Shown in pieces: positions 33,909-45,998 of a stretch of 64,000 nt of DNA. The notes under the pieces were generated by a model that did no database searches, had not been told where the DNA came from, and saw nothing but the letters and a program-made list of their open reading frames with translations. Location: assembly GCA_916048055.1 (NCBI GenBank), contig CAJZHL010000014.1, positions 434,001 through 498,000 on the forward strand, read 5' to 3'. Every line of letters begins with the position of its first letter. Within the stretch, counting starts at the first letter, position 1. The translations under genes and the position numbers were made by a program. This DNA is from Pedinophyceae sp. YPF-701 (lineage: Eukaryota; Chlorophyta; Pedinophyceae).

Positions 33909-36165
33909 ATGGGGCGAAGGTGGAGGACACGGGGTGAGGTCGTCGCGCAGCTGTGCCCCGTGCTCGCCGCCCTGCGGCACATCGCGTGGGGCGCGCTCGG
34001 GCCCCGCGGCCATGTTCATCTGCTGGGCAACGACGACGAACCCGACATGCTGAAAGCGAGCAAAGCGTCCAGCGACGTGTTACATCATCTGAGTGTCGAG
34101 AATCGACTCGCGAACCTCGTGCTGGACGGCTCCGGGCTGTCGCAGGCGCGCTCGAGGAGGTGAGATATGCCCGCGGCGCGGCCCCGCGCGACTCTTGTGC
34201 GGCGGTTCGCCGCCCAGATCGTCCCCTGGTACAGCTGGCCGGGTCGCTGCTTGCTCCGGGCCACCACCGGCCACTCGTGAACGTGCGGGATGGCGGCAAC
34301 GTCTGTGTTGCTGTCCGACGTGCCGCTCCCGGCCTCGCGACGCGATGCGCCCACGCCTGTCTCGCTGCAGGGACGGTGGCCTGTTCTCGCTGGCGCTGGC
34401 CTGCGACGTCGCCCTCCTGCTGCTGCAGGACGGCGCGCTAGGCGTACACTGCCCTCCAGGCCACATCGCCCGCGCGGCATCGGGGCTGCACGACGCGCTG
34501 GCCGTGTGTCTCTCTGCCCTCTCGCCAAGCAACGGCCGGCCGACATCACACCAGGGCGCGACCTGCACACAGTGCCAGGGTTGCGCCTGTCGCGTCCACG
34601 ACCCGCCCGCGGCAAGCGACGCCTCAGGCCAAGGCGGCTCACCGCCCTTGGCGTACGAGCTGGACTGGGAAGACGCAGCGGGCGCCGTGGCCCTCGTCCG
34701 CGGCGTGCTCGCGCCGAAGCTCCTGGGACAATGCCGCGAGCAGGACAACGAATTGGTGTGCCTGGACGTCGTGGAGGGGTTCGTGCGCACGGCCGCGACC
34801 GCCGAGCACACGCCGGGGCTCGTGGCCATCGCGGTGCCGGGGCGGCTGCAGTCGGAAACGCGGACGCTCCCGGGGCTCTTTCTGCCCACGACAGCGCCGC
34901 TGGAACTCGAGGTGCCGCTGCGCGCCCTGACGTCAGGTGAGCCGGGCGCTCCCTCCCGCGCCAGACCTGTCAGGGGCAGCCGAGCTGAGGGAACGCCGCG
35001 CCGTGGGCGCAACATCATCATGAAACGGAGAGAGAGATATGTTGTGGTGATTCAATGCTGGTTTCTCGTCTTTCGTGGTGCAGAGCTGGCACGTAGCCCG
35101 AAGCTCCGCGCGCTTGGGGTAGGCGTGGTGGTCTTCACGTGCGCTCTGGAGCCAGATCCGCCCGCGGCGTCCCCCCAGGACCCGAGCGTCGACCTCACGC
35201 ACGAAGCGCGACCAGCGGGGGACTGGACTCGCGCGCCGCGGTCCCTGCAGGACATCAAAATCGACCTCATGTGCCGGGGCATCTCCGAGCTGCGGCGTGC
35301 GGGCGTGCGCGTCGTCGCGTCGCAGCGCGTCATCCACCCGCGCGTGATGGAGCACTGCCGCCGCGCAGGCGTGGTGCCCTTGCATCGCCTGGGAGCCAAG
35401 CACATCACGCCCTTCGCCGAACTGTGCGGCGCCACGCCGTCCGCGTCGCTGCCCTCGGACGGTCAGACCGGCGGCCTCGATCCGCGGCTCTTCGGGAGAC
35501 TTGGTTGGATATCTCTTCGTCGCTTCCACGGAAAGGAGCACGTCGAGCTGCTGCCGCGCGGCTGGGATCCCGTGCGGACGGGCGCAGGACCGAGCGCGCC
35601 GTGCCCGATCATGACCGTCCTGTGCTGTGCGAGCACCGAGCCCGTGGCACGGTCCATGGTGTCTGTCATAGAGTCCGCACAGTCCGTCCTGCGTCAGGCC
35701 TCCGTCCAGCCGCTCGTCGTTCCCGGGGCAGGATACTGCGAGCACCACCTGAGCAGGCTCCTCGATCGCGCCGTTGACGCGAGGACAGGGACGCACGGCG
35801 CGCTCTGGCGCGTGTCGCCAGAAGGCTTGGCGTGGAGAGCGCTGAGCAGGGGGCTGGAGCGATGCGCACGGGTGGCTGCGTTCGGCATCGCTGGGGCGCA
35901 GGGGGCGGAGGCCGAGGAGGCCGCATGGAGGTGCGAGCGGGGGCGCGAGGGGAGTGCGGCGTTCTGGTCTCCTTGTGGAGTGCACAGTGTGGGGGAGTGC
36001 GTGGTGAGCGCGGAGAGGGCTGGCGATGGCGGCTGGCGGATGGCGAGGGCGCGGATCGTGGACCTTGCAGCGGTCAAGGCGGACGCGATCGCGCGCGCCG
36101 TCGAGGTCGCGGCGAGCGTCGTGCGGGTTGCGGGGGAGATGGTGCGGGACTTACATGGCAGCTGA
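33909..36165 (+). CDS. MKKS: MKKS/BBS6-like chaperonin
   Basis: Group II chaperonin-like protein of the Bardet-Biedl family, which helps assemble the BBSome needed for ciliary trafficking. Exons 33909-34159, 34371-34936 and 35084-36165 give 632 residues with matching phases. Homology shows in the N-terminal ALRHIAWGALGPRGHVHLL, in DGGLFSLALACDVALLLL (MKKS has DCGLFTAILCCNLI), in GVRVVASQRVIHPRVMEHC, in GLDPRLFGRLGWISLRRF, and in VLRQASVQPLVVPGAGYCE. The GDGTT nucleotide motif of CCT subunits is absent, as in BBS chaperonins. BBS10 or BBS12 are alternatives, but the middle domain fits MKKS best. Confidence 0.8.
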
Positions 36166-36250
36166 GTCTGACTGAGTGCGAATATAGGAGCATAGAGCGG
36201 CGATATATGTAGGATGTCGTCGAGGATAGCGCACCGAGCATTGTGCCCGT

Positions 36251-36255
36251 TGTAA
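36251..36255 (+). terminator. Candidate poly(A) signal TGTAA for MKKS
   Basis: TGTAA about 85 bp after the MKKS stop. Assigned by position only. Confidence 0.35.
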
Positions 36256-36406
36256 GCGCGGGCAGGCACGCACGCTGTGTTGTTTGCATGGTGCACGAGA
36301 GAGGGATCCTTTCCGGATACGATTGATTGACTGCCGCGAGGCAGACGGTCTCGGCAATCCGTCGTTCAGTTCGGCGCGCGGCGAGCAGTTCTCGGCGGTC
36401 CGCCAC

Positions 36407-39400
36407 CTACTTGCGCGATGCAAAGAAGCTCCGCAGGCCGACCATCACGTCCCCGAAGCCGCGCCGCGCGACCCTCAGGCTCGGCTTCATCCAGTCCGGC
36501 AGCTTCGTCAGCGGCGCGCGCAGGCCGCCCCCGCCGCACAGCCCCTCCGCGGCCCGCTCGTACCTGACGTCAGCAAGAATGATTGCGGCAAAGTCTCCCG
36601 CGTGCCGCGCCGCCCGGCCGATCGACTGGTTCAGCGCGCGCATGCACAGGTTCTCGTAGTGCTCCGCCGACGTCAGGGCCGGCTCCGGGCCCGACGTCTT
36701 GACCTGGACCTTCGCGGCGCAGCGATCGATGAATCTCAATCGCTCTTGCAGCTCAGGGTCTCCGCGGTTCGGATACGGCATGCCCGCGACCACGACGCAG
36801 CGGCCCAGGTCGTCGCCGAAGTTGATGCCCTCAGAGAGCTTGCCGCCGACGACCGCGACCAGCAGGGCCCCCGTGGCAGGCGCGTTCGGGCTGCGTACAG
36901 CGCTAGCGTACTTCGCGAGCACGCCCTCCAGCTCCGCGGCCGCCGTGGGTTCGAAGAACGGCTGCTTCTTCTTCGCGAGCCCGTCCAGCGCGCCCGACGC
37001 CTGCCAGCGCCTCCGCACGACGTCCAGGGTCCCGAACGACGGTAGGAACAAAACCACCCCCCCGGGGACAATTGCCGACACGTTCGCCACGAGGCGCCCG
37101 AGCTCGTCGACCATGGCGTCCGACGAGCGCGTGGCCGCGCGGAAGTCGAGCACCTGCGACGTCGGCCCTCGCCCGGCCGCCATGAGCAGCAGGCTGGACG
37201 GGGGTATGACGTGACCGCACGAGTAGTGCAAAATGCGGTCTCCAGGGACCTCCGGGAACAGCTGCTGCGCGATGGACGCCACGGGCGACAGCGTGCCGCT
37301 CGCGAGGATCACGGACCGCGCCTCCGACACGATGCGGCCGAACTGCGAGGCCGCGTTGAGCAGGATGAAGCGGAGACCCCCCCCGCCCGACGCAGCGCTG
37401 CCGGCGGCGCCGTCGCTGGGCCCCTGGAGCCGCACCAGCCGGCCGTCGTCGTCCGCGGTCGTGAGAGCCTCCACCATGCCGGCGAACGCGTGCAGAGCCG
37501 CCATACGCTCCCCGGAAGGAACCTGCGCGCTTGCGCTGCCGCTTCCGACCACAGCCGCCACGGCCTCGCTCTCCGCCTCCCAGTAGCTGCTCAGCTTCAC
37601 GAGCACCTTGCTCTCGCGCATGTAGCGCATCAGCTTGAACATGTTGACGTTGTCGAGGCCGCTCGCGAACAGAAACGCATTGATGGTCTGCGCTGCCTCG
37701 CTCCCGCGGGCTGTGGCGTCCGAGCGGCCCGCGTCGGGCGCGCGCGCGGGCTTGCCGCCGTTGGCGGCGTCGAGGAGCTTGCCGGCGACGAGCTCCATGG
37801 TTCGCAGGTACTTGAGATTGGACGGTGAGAGGCGTGAAGAGAACTTGGACAGATATCCGGCCAGGTGTGCCATGGTGGCCGCGAGCTGCTTGGCTGTCAC
37901 GGTCGCCGAGTACGCGCCGTTGACCGCGTCGACGATGTTGTGAGCTTCGTCGAGGATCACCACGCTGCCCGCCACGCGCAACCCCAAAGCCTCCCGCGCG
38001 GACCGACTCAGGACAGACGAGTACGGCACGCACACGACGTCCGCGTGAGGCAGCGCGTCCCTGCACCGCAGCAAACGATCGCGGGGACCGCCGTGGGATG
38101 ATGATACAGAACGCAACGATCGGCGCCGGTCAGACAGGCGCGTGGTGAGCAGGGGGGGCGTATTGCGCGTTGCAACGTGTCGCAGGGAATCTGACCTCGC
38201 TGCGTAGTACGGGCAGACGCGTCGCGACGACCCCAGCTTCGCCAGGTCCTCGATGTCCATCGGCGCCGCGAGGATCGCGTCCCGCATCCTGGCACGGTCC
38301 CGCTCGCGCCCCTGCAACACTCAGCACTGCTGCCGGTTGCCGCAAGTGGCCCGCCCCTCCAGGCCGCTACGCAAGGCTCGCATACCATGCGGGATCCGCT
38401 GTTCGGGGCCGCTGAGCGGCACGTGGCGCACCTTGCACAGGAATTCGCACCCCTTTGCCATCGCTGTCGCTTTCCCGTCCTCCCGCGCGCCCCTGGCTTT
38501 CTTCGTGCCGGAGCTCTTCGTCCTCTGTAGATCCAGACATGCCTCGTTGATGCGCGCCGCGCTGCCCAGCTTGCGCACCGCGGGGTTGATGCACAGCTGT
38601 TGCCGCGACGCGAGCGCTACAGAGTGCATCTCCTGCGCGAACGGCGTCCGCCGCAGCTCCCCGACGAGCTGCGTGATCTGCGAGTGCGCGCGGCTGCATA
38701 TGATGACCTGCGGGCCCGAAGCTGCCCCCCCGGCGTCGTCGGGATCGTCGTCGCTGCCACTTGTTGCGTCCGACTCGGAGCTCACGCCCCCGCCGGCCCT
38801 GCGGCGCTTCGGTGCCCCGCTGCCGCCGTCATCGCTGTCCCAGTCATCAACGACAAACCGGGCGTCGTCATCGACCTTGCTCTGCGCAGCAACCGCAGAC
38901 ATTGCACATTGTTCTTGTTGTTCCAAACGAGACACCGATGCCGCGCAGTTGTTGCTGAGACGCTCGCACGTGCGGCGGTGTGTGCCTGACCTTTGCGTCG
39001 GTCTCGCGCCGCTCGACTGCCCTGCGCGTGCTCGCGCCACCGCCCTGCAGAAGCGCCGACGGTCCTGTAGCGCTCCGTGCCCGCTCGGCCTCGAGCTCCC
39101 GACGGGCTCGCTCCGTGCGCCTTGCGCGTCGCTCTGCGCGGTCGCGCTCCCGCTGGGCTTGCAGGTCGTCCGCTTGCGTCGTCAGCCACCCGGGAAGGGC
39201 CTCTGTTGCAGGAGAGGCTGCCATGCCCGCGCCGTCGCCGGGCGCGGCGGAGAGAAATCCCAAGGAACCCATAGATCGAGCTCTGCGCCGCGGACCGACA
39301 CGATGGTGGAACGAGTCGGTCGCTTGCGACGCGGGGCGCCGTCGGTGGGCTTTTCGTAGCGGCATGATGGCGCGCCTGCCTCGCCCCGTCAAGAGCTGCG

Positions 39401-39716
39401 TCGGCGAGGCCGCGTCGCTGTTCTCGCGGCCTGACTACGAGTAAGAGCGACCTGTGTGCATTGCAGATAGGCACGGAATCGCGTGGTGAGCGCGACGGGC
39501 GCCTTGCCTGTCATCAGAGAGCCAGTGCAGCGCGCCGCAGAGCAGACTCAGCGTTTTCCCGGTGCCGGTCGGGGACTCGAACATGCCGATCTTGCCGTGT
39601 TCGATGGCTCGATACAGGTGCTCCATGAAGCCCTGCTGGATCGCGTAGGGCTCGAATGGAAAGGCGGGGAACTCCGCCCGCCCTCCCTCGCCCTCCCCAG
39701 ACGCTTTCGCACACAT
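36407..39716 (-). CDS. DDX11: DDX11/CHL1 iron-sulfur DNA helicase
   Basis: XPD-like 5'-3' helicase acting in sister-chromatid cohesion and replication. Exon 1 (39508-39716) carries the Q motif [13 protein letters not shown] and Walker [14 protein letters not shown]. Exon 2 starts about 39282 and holds a charged linker ([19 protein letters not shown]). Exon 3 carries [15 protein letters not shown] and the Fe-S cysteines in [16 protein letters not shown] and GCEFLCKV; the fourth is in CPYYAARS of the next exon. The last exon, 36407-38060, has the DEAH box [56 protein letters not shown] and [16 protein letters not shown]. All motifs look intact. The exon 1 donor is either GC (GACAG|GCAAGG) or a GT 30 nt downstream. 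Confidence 0.92.
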
Positions 39717-40386
39717 ATTTCTGTCTGTTCAGCACAAACTAGTCGCCTTGACCCACGTTTTGTTGGGATACCTGGCCCAGTCCCCGGAACGCCGGCGTTT
39801 CGCTGAAATACCTCTGACAGCCAAGTTATGCCGAAGAGCCGGCTCAGAGACCATATGCGCACGTGTGTCACGCGGATTGCGGGTACATACTGCCAGGCCG
39901 AGCCCCGCGGGGAGCTGCCGGCCCCCTCGCAGGCTCGACACAGCCCGGCGAGCGTGGCACGAGTGGTGCGGCGCTCCAGCGGGGACCGATGGCTGCAACC
40001 TCGATCGGCCGCTGCCACGCGCTTGAAATGCTTCCGGCCGCAGCGCTCGTGCGGGCCGCGGGGCGGCGGCGTCCCCTTGACGCCCTCGCGGTGCACGACA
40101 CAGCATCCACCAGGAGTCGGGACTGTCATGGCCCTGTGCGAAATGGGCCGCGACACCGCGCATCGTGGGGCCCGCCGAGCGCCTGGATGCGTGTATTCTG
40201 CGAAGTACATGCATCATTTCTGCTGATACCTCCGCAACGACCTCCACGTCCGCACCGCGCAAGCCAATTCCTGGCTGGTGCACGCAGGCAGCGTCACAGA
40301 ATGCACCGGCGCGCACAACACCGTTTCACGCGCCTGTTTGGCAAGTAGAAGTCCATACATAGCAATGCGGGTGAAACACGTCCAGT
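39717..40386. promoter_or_regulatory. Divergent region, DDX11 / PrmC
   Basis: About 0.7 kb. No gene supported. It may include a 5' exon with the transit peptide of the PrmC gene. Confidence 0.3.
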
Positions 40387-41981
40387 TTGCGATCGACAGA
40401 TGCCTCGGTCGACGATCCATCAGCTGCATTGCCACGGCGCCCCCGCGCTTCCCTCGGCCGGCGATCAGCGCGCCCGGCTCGTGGCGCGATCACAGATGTC
40501 CGGGCTCTGACGCGATCCTACAGCGGAGCGTCAGGAGCGTCGTCCCGCGCGCAGCTGCGAGCGACCCCCCAGCCACCCCTCCAGCACTGCCTCTCTGCGA
40601 GCGTGCGGCGACCGCGCAGTGCAAACTCGTCGACCTGGTCAAGCTGTACAGGTGCAGAACCGATCGCGACACCGCAGATGCCAGTCACCGCCCCCGCCGC
40701 GCCAGGGCCCCAGCTCCCACACCATCCAGCGCAGCTCCCTCCCGTCCCCTCGAAACGCGCTCACGACGCGAGTCAGGCTACCGTGCAGCCTGAGACGCGC
40801 AGTGGAACCAGTACCGACTGCAGGACGTGTCAGGACACCATCCAGGCGGTGGGGTCGAGTTGGGAGCAGGCGGACGATGGGCCGGGGTTTGCCGAGCTCG
40901 CGCTGGAGCTCGAGTGGCTCTTCGAGGACGCCGTGGCCGAGGTCGTGGCGGACAACAGCACCTCCGAGCGCTTCCAGCGCATCGCGCGCCTCGGACAGGG
41001 CTGGAAGGCCATTCGGCAGGCGATCGACGGCGTCGACGACGACAGCCTGCTTCCGAGCACCAAGCTGCGCCTGCGGATGGGCATCGACGAGGTGCGCCGG
41101 CGCAGACCGATGGCAATGCGTCAGCGCAGCTCGTCAAGCCCAGAGACGTCGCTCGTTCCGCCGTTCACGCGTTTGAACCGCGCGATGTTCTCTGACGCAT
41201 GAACGTGCCGTTGCCGTGCCGGAACCGGTCGCAGATCGCTGCGCTGTGGCGCCGGCGCGTGGAGACGCGCGAGCCCTTCCAGTACCTCACGTCCAGCGCC
41301 TTCTGGCGCGACGTCGTCCTCGCCGTCGGCCCCGGCGTCCTCATCCCGCGCCCAGAAACCGAACTGATGATTGATTACGCGACCGAGGCAGTATCTGAGA
41401 ACCCAGGGCTGACGTCGCTGCCCTGGGCGGACCTCGGCACGGGCAGTGGCGCCCTCGCCATCGCGCTCGCCCGCCTCCTCGGCACCGGCAGCGTCGTCCA
41501 CGCCGTCGACGTCAGCACCGCCGCGGTCGAGTACACGACGCTCAACGCCTCGCGCCTGCTGGGCCCGCGGACGGGGACGGTGTCCGCCGTGCAGGCTCCG
41601 TGGTTCGAGGGCCTGGCAGAGCTGCGCGGCCAGCTGGGGGGGGTGTTGAGCAACCCCCCCTACATACCACGGAAGAACCTCGCGGGGCTGCAGGCCGAGG
41701 TGCGGGACTTCGAGCCGCGGCTGGCGCTGGACGGCGGGGACGGCGCCGGGATGGACTCGCTCGAGGTGATCTGTCGCGGCGCTGCGGAGTACTTGGCGCC
41801 TGGCGGGTTCCTTGCGCTGGAGACGGACGGGGACGCGCAGGCGGCGATGGTGGCGGAGCTGCTCCGGGAGCTGCGGGACGACACCGGGGCGCCGGCGTTC
41901 GTGGCCGTGGAGATCCGCCGGGACTACCGCGACGTCGGACGCTTCGTCACTGCCTCCAGAGCTTCCAAGCGGGCGTCGTGA
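40387..41981 (+). CDS. Release-factor glutamine methyltransferase, PrmC/HemK type
   Basis: Methylates the GGQ glutamine of peptide-chain release factors; the plant-like N-terminal domain suggests the organellar (plastid) enzyme. Exon 1 ends at 41091 and exon 2 is 41235-41981, phase 0. The N-terminal helical domain is ALELEWLFEDAVAE to LRLRMGIDE, continuing IAALWRRRVETREPFQYL in exon 2. Catalytic-domain motifs: GVLIPRPETELMID, SAM-binding DLGTGSGALAIALARLLG, and the substrate motif LSNPPYIPRKN. The 150 residues before WEQADDGPGF are low-complexity; the start at 40387 is only the first in-frame ATG, and real upstream splicing is likely. Confidence 0.87.
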
Positions 41982-42168
41982 CATCCCGGGAGGGGGGTCA
42001 ACGAGCGCCACGGTCCGTGACGCCGGGCTGCTTGGAGGTACCGAGGGGCGCTGCATGGGCACGGATTGTCTTTTTCAAAGCGCAGGTTCGGCCAGCTGCG
42101 CGTGTACCTGGCCGGGAGCACCTGCGGGAGGTTGAATTCCGCTTTTCCGTGCCCTCTCCGCCGGCACG

Positions 42169-43879
42169 ATGACTCCTGAGTCAGGAAGGTCCCTCTGGAG
42201 GATGATCCTGGCTACGATCGTTGCGTTCAGCGGCATCCTGGGATCCGCGACCGCGTCGCGGTTCCGCGGCGGGGTCATCACCTACGCTCTCGACGACAAC
42301 ACTCTCGTCGCCGAGCTCAGGCATTCCTGGCGCGCAGGGGCGCGCCTCCCGGCCATCGAGCTCGATGTCACGAGTTTGGGGAGCCCCGGCGTCGTTGCGA
42401 CCGTCCCCGCGTCGAGCACGATCTCGATTGGCAACAGCACCGATGCAGTTGGTGTGGGCGTCGCAACGTTCCTGTCAACCTTCGAGACTCAGACGGCCGG
42501 ATTGGACCGAGATGTCCACGAGCTATCCTTCTCGGGCTGCTGCCGCATTCTGTTCCTGGCAGGTAGGCAGCTCCCAAGTGAATCTCGCTGCCAGGTTTGC
42601 TGCAATGGGGGCGCGTCGGACCGTCCTGTGCTGCACCGCTCCTGACAGATCGCAGTCGCAACCTTGACAGCCGAGCCTTGTCGGCCTGCGCGGGTCGGCC
42701 ACACGTTCATTTTTTCCCCTTCTACACGGATGTGCGCAGGAGGCAAGGGCGGTCGCCGCTGGAATGTAGCAACCACGGTCGACCTGTCCGACGCGGCAGA
42801 TCCCGGGCAAGCGCTGTCCCTGCAGCCCGCCGCGCCCCCGCTGATCGGTGTGTTCCCCGCAGCACTGGGTCAGGCTGCGGAGGCGTACGTTCCAGTGGCG
42901 GGGGGTTCGAGCAGCTTCACGTGCTCACGATCCACAGGTACGCTCCGCGCAGCGCGCTATTCCACCGCAGTGAATCGGAGACGTACGGCCCTGCGGCTGC
43001 GAGGGATGAGAGGGAGAAACGAATTTCCTTAATCGAACGGTGACTTGCAGGGAACGACGGCATGACAGGCACGTGGCAGCAGCTCGAGGTCGTCGACTCT
43101 CCTGATTCGGAGCGTCCCGGGTGCCTGATCAGGTGGGCGAACGCGGCCACGCCTCCCGGCACACGTGCAGCAGTGCAGGTTGTGGTTGCTGACGTGGAGA
43201 ACCCAGCTCACCGCGTCGCCGTGGATCTCGTCGTTCAGGTGCGGACGCCCCGCACGGACAGCTGGCGCAGCTGCCGGACCCGGTGAGCCTCAGCGAGCGA
43301 GCGCTTGCACGTCTGAGACCCCAACATCCCCCTCGGACGCCCCCGGGTGACTTGCAGACCGTGGCACCTCCGCCGGCGGACGCGCCTCGTCTCCGCTGCT
43401 CATCCACTGAAGCGACGGCGCCGATCAAGGGAGGCGAGAGCGTGACCTTCGCCTTCTCTGCGACGCTCGAGCCACCTCAGGCTGACAACAACGGACGCGC
43501 TGAGGACCGTGCACGCACCGTCGACGGAACGGCGCCAGCGAGCATCGACGCCACGGTCGTAGCGACGCCGTCTTTTCTCTCAACGCGGCTGGCCTCCGCG
43601 GGGCCGGGGTCGCTGCTTCTGCTCGAGGGGGCTCAGTCGGGACCGTACGTGCCGCAGGAGGGCTCCTCCGCCTGCTTGGACGACGGGGCCGGCCCGCCGC
43701 AGTTGATGGCGGTGCAGTTCTCGGTAAGGGGAGGACCGTCGCCCTCAGCGACACCTCCGGTGCTGTGTCAGTCGGTGTTGCGCGTGGCCTGTACGCCGAG
43801 AAACGCAACCGAGGTCCTCGTTGTTGTTCCCACGATCGAAACGACGCCCGTGGTTCGCAAGCAGGCCCAGGGAGTGTGA
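42169..43879 (+). CDS. Secreted beta-rich protein, family not recognised
   Basis: Exons 42169-42562, 42740-42937, 43051-43238 and 43358-43879 join in frame to 433 residues. A signal peptide is clear (MILATIVAFSGILGSATA). Then SRFRGGVITYALDDNTLVAEL, an HSWRAG segment, FSGCCRILFLAGG spanning intron 1, and RRWNVATTVDLSD. I recall similar RGG-x-W / GCCR / W-x-V-x-T-x-V arrangements in surface proteins of protists and animals, but cannot name the family. The remainder is Val/Pro-rich with scattered cysteines. There is no transmembrane segment, so it is probably secreted or wall-bound. It follows PrmC by 190 bp on the same strand. Confidence 0.7.
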
Positions 43880-44003
43880 GCGCGTTGCTGGCGTGACACC
43901 ATCGGGTCGCGTTCCGGGCAGCGCTGCGGCTCATCTCGCTCCATGACGCAAGCATGCCATGCATCACTCTCTCCGGTATGCCTTGCACTGTCGTTCGAGC
44001 GAC

Positions 44004-44008
44004 TTACA
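44004..44008 (-). terminator. Candidate poly(A) signal TGTAA
   Basis: TGTAA on the minus strand about 105 bp past the stop at 44112. Assigned by position only. Confidence 0.35.
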
Positions 44009-44111
44009 AGCAGATGCGACGCAGCCTGGAGACCCATATCCGCGCGCCGTGGACAATCATCGTTCCCATTTCCAGCCCCCCGGGGGGGGTGTCACCACTT
44101 GCCGCCGGGCG

Positions 44112-45464
44112 TCAGGGGAACGGCGGGACGCCGGCAAAGTCTCCGCCCGCGAACTGCCGGGGAAGGATCGGGGCCACGAACAGCGCGCCCTTGGGCACGA
44201 ACTTGTCGTCGTTCCTCGCAAAGGCGTTGGAAGCCGTCTGCAGTGTGGACGAGAGACATGCGCGGAGGACGTTGCTTGGTGCATCGAGGGCTCGGTGCAC
44301 GACACGTGAGAGTGCGTGTCTGGGGCGTTCGAAAGGCAGGACGTGCGGTGTTCGTACATCTGCGAATCCGCCAGCGCCGCCCGTGTTCGTCAAGTCAAAG
44401 GTTGCGGCGGCAGCGACGTTAGGGATAGCAAAACCAGACGCGTCAGATGCCGCATTCGCCTGACCCCAGAAATCAGGCCTAGCTACCGCGTATGTACCGG
44501 CCTGCAAGCCAATCAGGGCGCAGATGGACATTTCCACTTAAAGCCAGCAACTTCATTCTTGAGTGCAAGACAGATTCGTCGCTGCACGCGCGAGAATCTG
44601 TCCACCACCGGCGCTCACCGCCGTCTGCGAGGTGCCGGTGTTGTACGAGTCCACTGCGCTGAACGTTTCCGCTGCGCTGTTTGCATCCGACGGTAACCCC
44701 CAGGAAGACTCGAGGGTGCCCCTGCCGGAGGTAGAGCCCCCCGTCTCGACGCCGATGTTCCCGCCGACGTCGGTAGTGCGCGACGTCGCGCTAGCCGTCG
44801 CATAGGCGTCGGTCAGGGTGGACCGGTCCGGGATGCTCAGCGTCATGCCGTTGTCGTAGTATCCGCGCGCGCCCAAGAACTCGCCCTCGGGACTCTCGAC
44901 GCCGGCGACGTACGAGTTGCTCAGGGCAGACGACGCCTCGATTTCGGGGGCCTGGAAGAAGATGCCGTTCGTGGGCGTGAGGCCCGCAGATGCCTTTTGG
45001 AAGGCGTCCCGCTCGTCGCTCCGTGCAGTACTCCGCGCAGTACTCAGGCCGAAGCCATTGATGAGGTGCCAGCCGTTGCCGATTGGGAAGCGAACGATGG
45101 TTGCCCGAGAGGCAGCCCCGCCGGTGGCATCGGCCTCGCCTGCAGCGGGGTAACATCGCAGGACAAGTGTGAGACATGCCCATGAGACACATGCTCACTA
45201 CACATTAGACGAGCAGAGCGCGACAACTGCTGCGCGGCGTGCGCACTGATCATTTCGTCCGGGAAAAGCCCGTTTCTGCGGGAGGCGGCCGATCGATTTG
45301 CGCGAGCAAGGCGTGATTCGGCTGCGATGTGCGGTTGCAGGTGAGACGCCACGCGCGTGCGAAGCCCGTCGAAGCTTGCCTGCAACGTCCTGTGCAGAGA
45401 CCGAGCGGAGCAGCAGCACAGCGAGGGCGGCCGCCAGCCACCTCATGGCGCGCTGTCGCAGCAT
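44112..45464 (-). CDS. Second secreted protein, unknown function
   Basis: Exon 1, 45380-45464, encodes a signal peptide (MRWLAAALAVLLLRSVSAQ). Exon 2 starts at 45139 and runs to about 44590, with ATIVRFPIGNGWHLINGFGL, FLGARGYYDNGMTLSIPD, and a Ser/Thr/Gly-rich stretch. Exon 3 (from about 44536) holds ICALIGLQAGTYAVARPDF and FDLTNTGGAGGFAD. The last exon ends PKGALFVAPILPRQF...PPFP. The exon 1 donor is best read as GC (GCAG|GCAAGC, phase 1); a weaker GT 25 nt further also fits. The family is unknown to me. It faces the other secreted gene tail to tail, which may mean shared surface biology, but that is speculation. Confidence 0.6.
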
Positions 45465-45998
45465 CGTGCACTCCTGCAGCGGGAGGAGTTGCGTGGTGCG
45501 GCCGAACCGGTACTGAAATCGACTGGCTTGCCCCGCGCGTTCCTGATACGAGTTGAAATCTGCAGCCGCGGCCTCTAGCAGCGCACCGATACGGCCTCTA
45601 GCCGCGCACCGATACATGACACGTGTACAGTGTCATGGTGTGCACATGGCGCTCGAACTCCACCATGCCACCGTCTCATGGTCCGGAAACGAGCTTGCGC
45701 GCCGCCCGCGCACCACAATCGACGGCGGTCGCGATTTCAGCACTGCCACGCAAACCTCGGTGCCAGCCTACGGCGCCCAGCCTAGCCACACATCAACACC
45801 CATGGGTACAGGTGCCCAGGTCTGACGTTGATTGTTCCCTCGAAGGCGAGGCTCTGCAGGATCGAGGATCACATCACACGTGCGCTCGGCTCCCCGAACG
45901 CCGTCGCGGGGTGGAGAAGCACCGTCCCCGAGCCCGTAGAGTGCTGCGTAGCTGACACGTGCGCTGTCAGCCCAGCTGCGATCGTTTTCCACGTCCCG
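45465..45998. promoter_or_regulatory. Intergenic region with a short duplication and a hairpin
   Basis: Upstream of the secreted-protein gene and downstream of FAM221. It contains two near-identical copies of a ~24-bp unit (about 45564-45614) and the inverted repeat listed next. No gene seen. Confidence 0.4.
45615..45637. repeat. Perfect 8-bp inverted repeat with 7-nt loop
   Basis: Arms CATGACAC and GTGTCATG separated by GTGTACA, about 150 bp upstream of the secreted-protein start at 45464. Could be a dimeric regulator site or chance. Confidence 0.6.
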
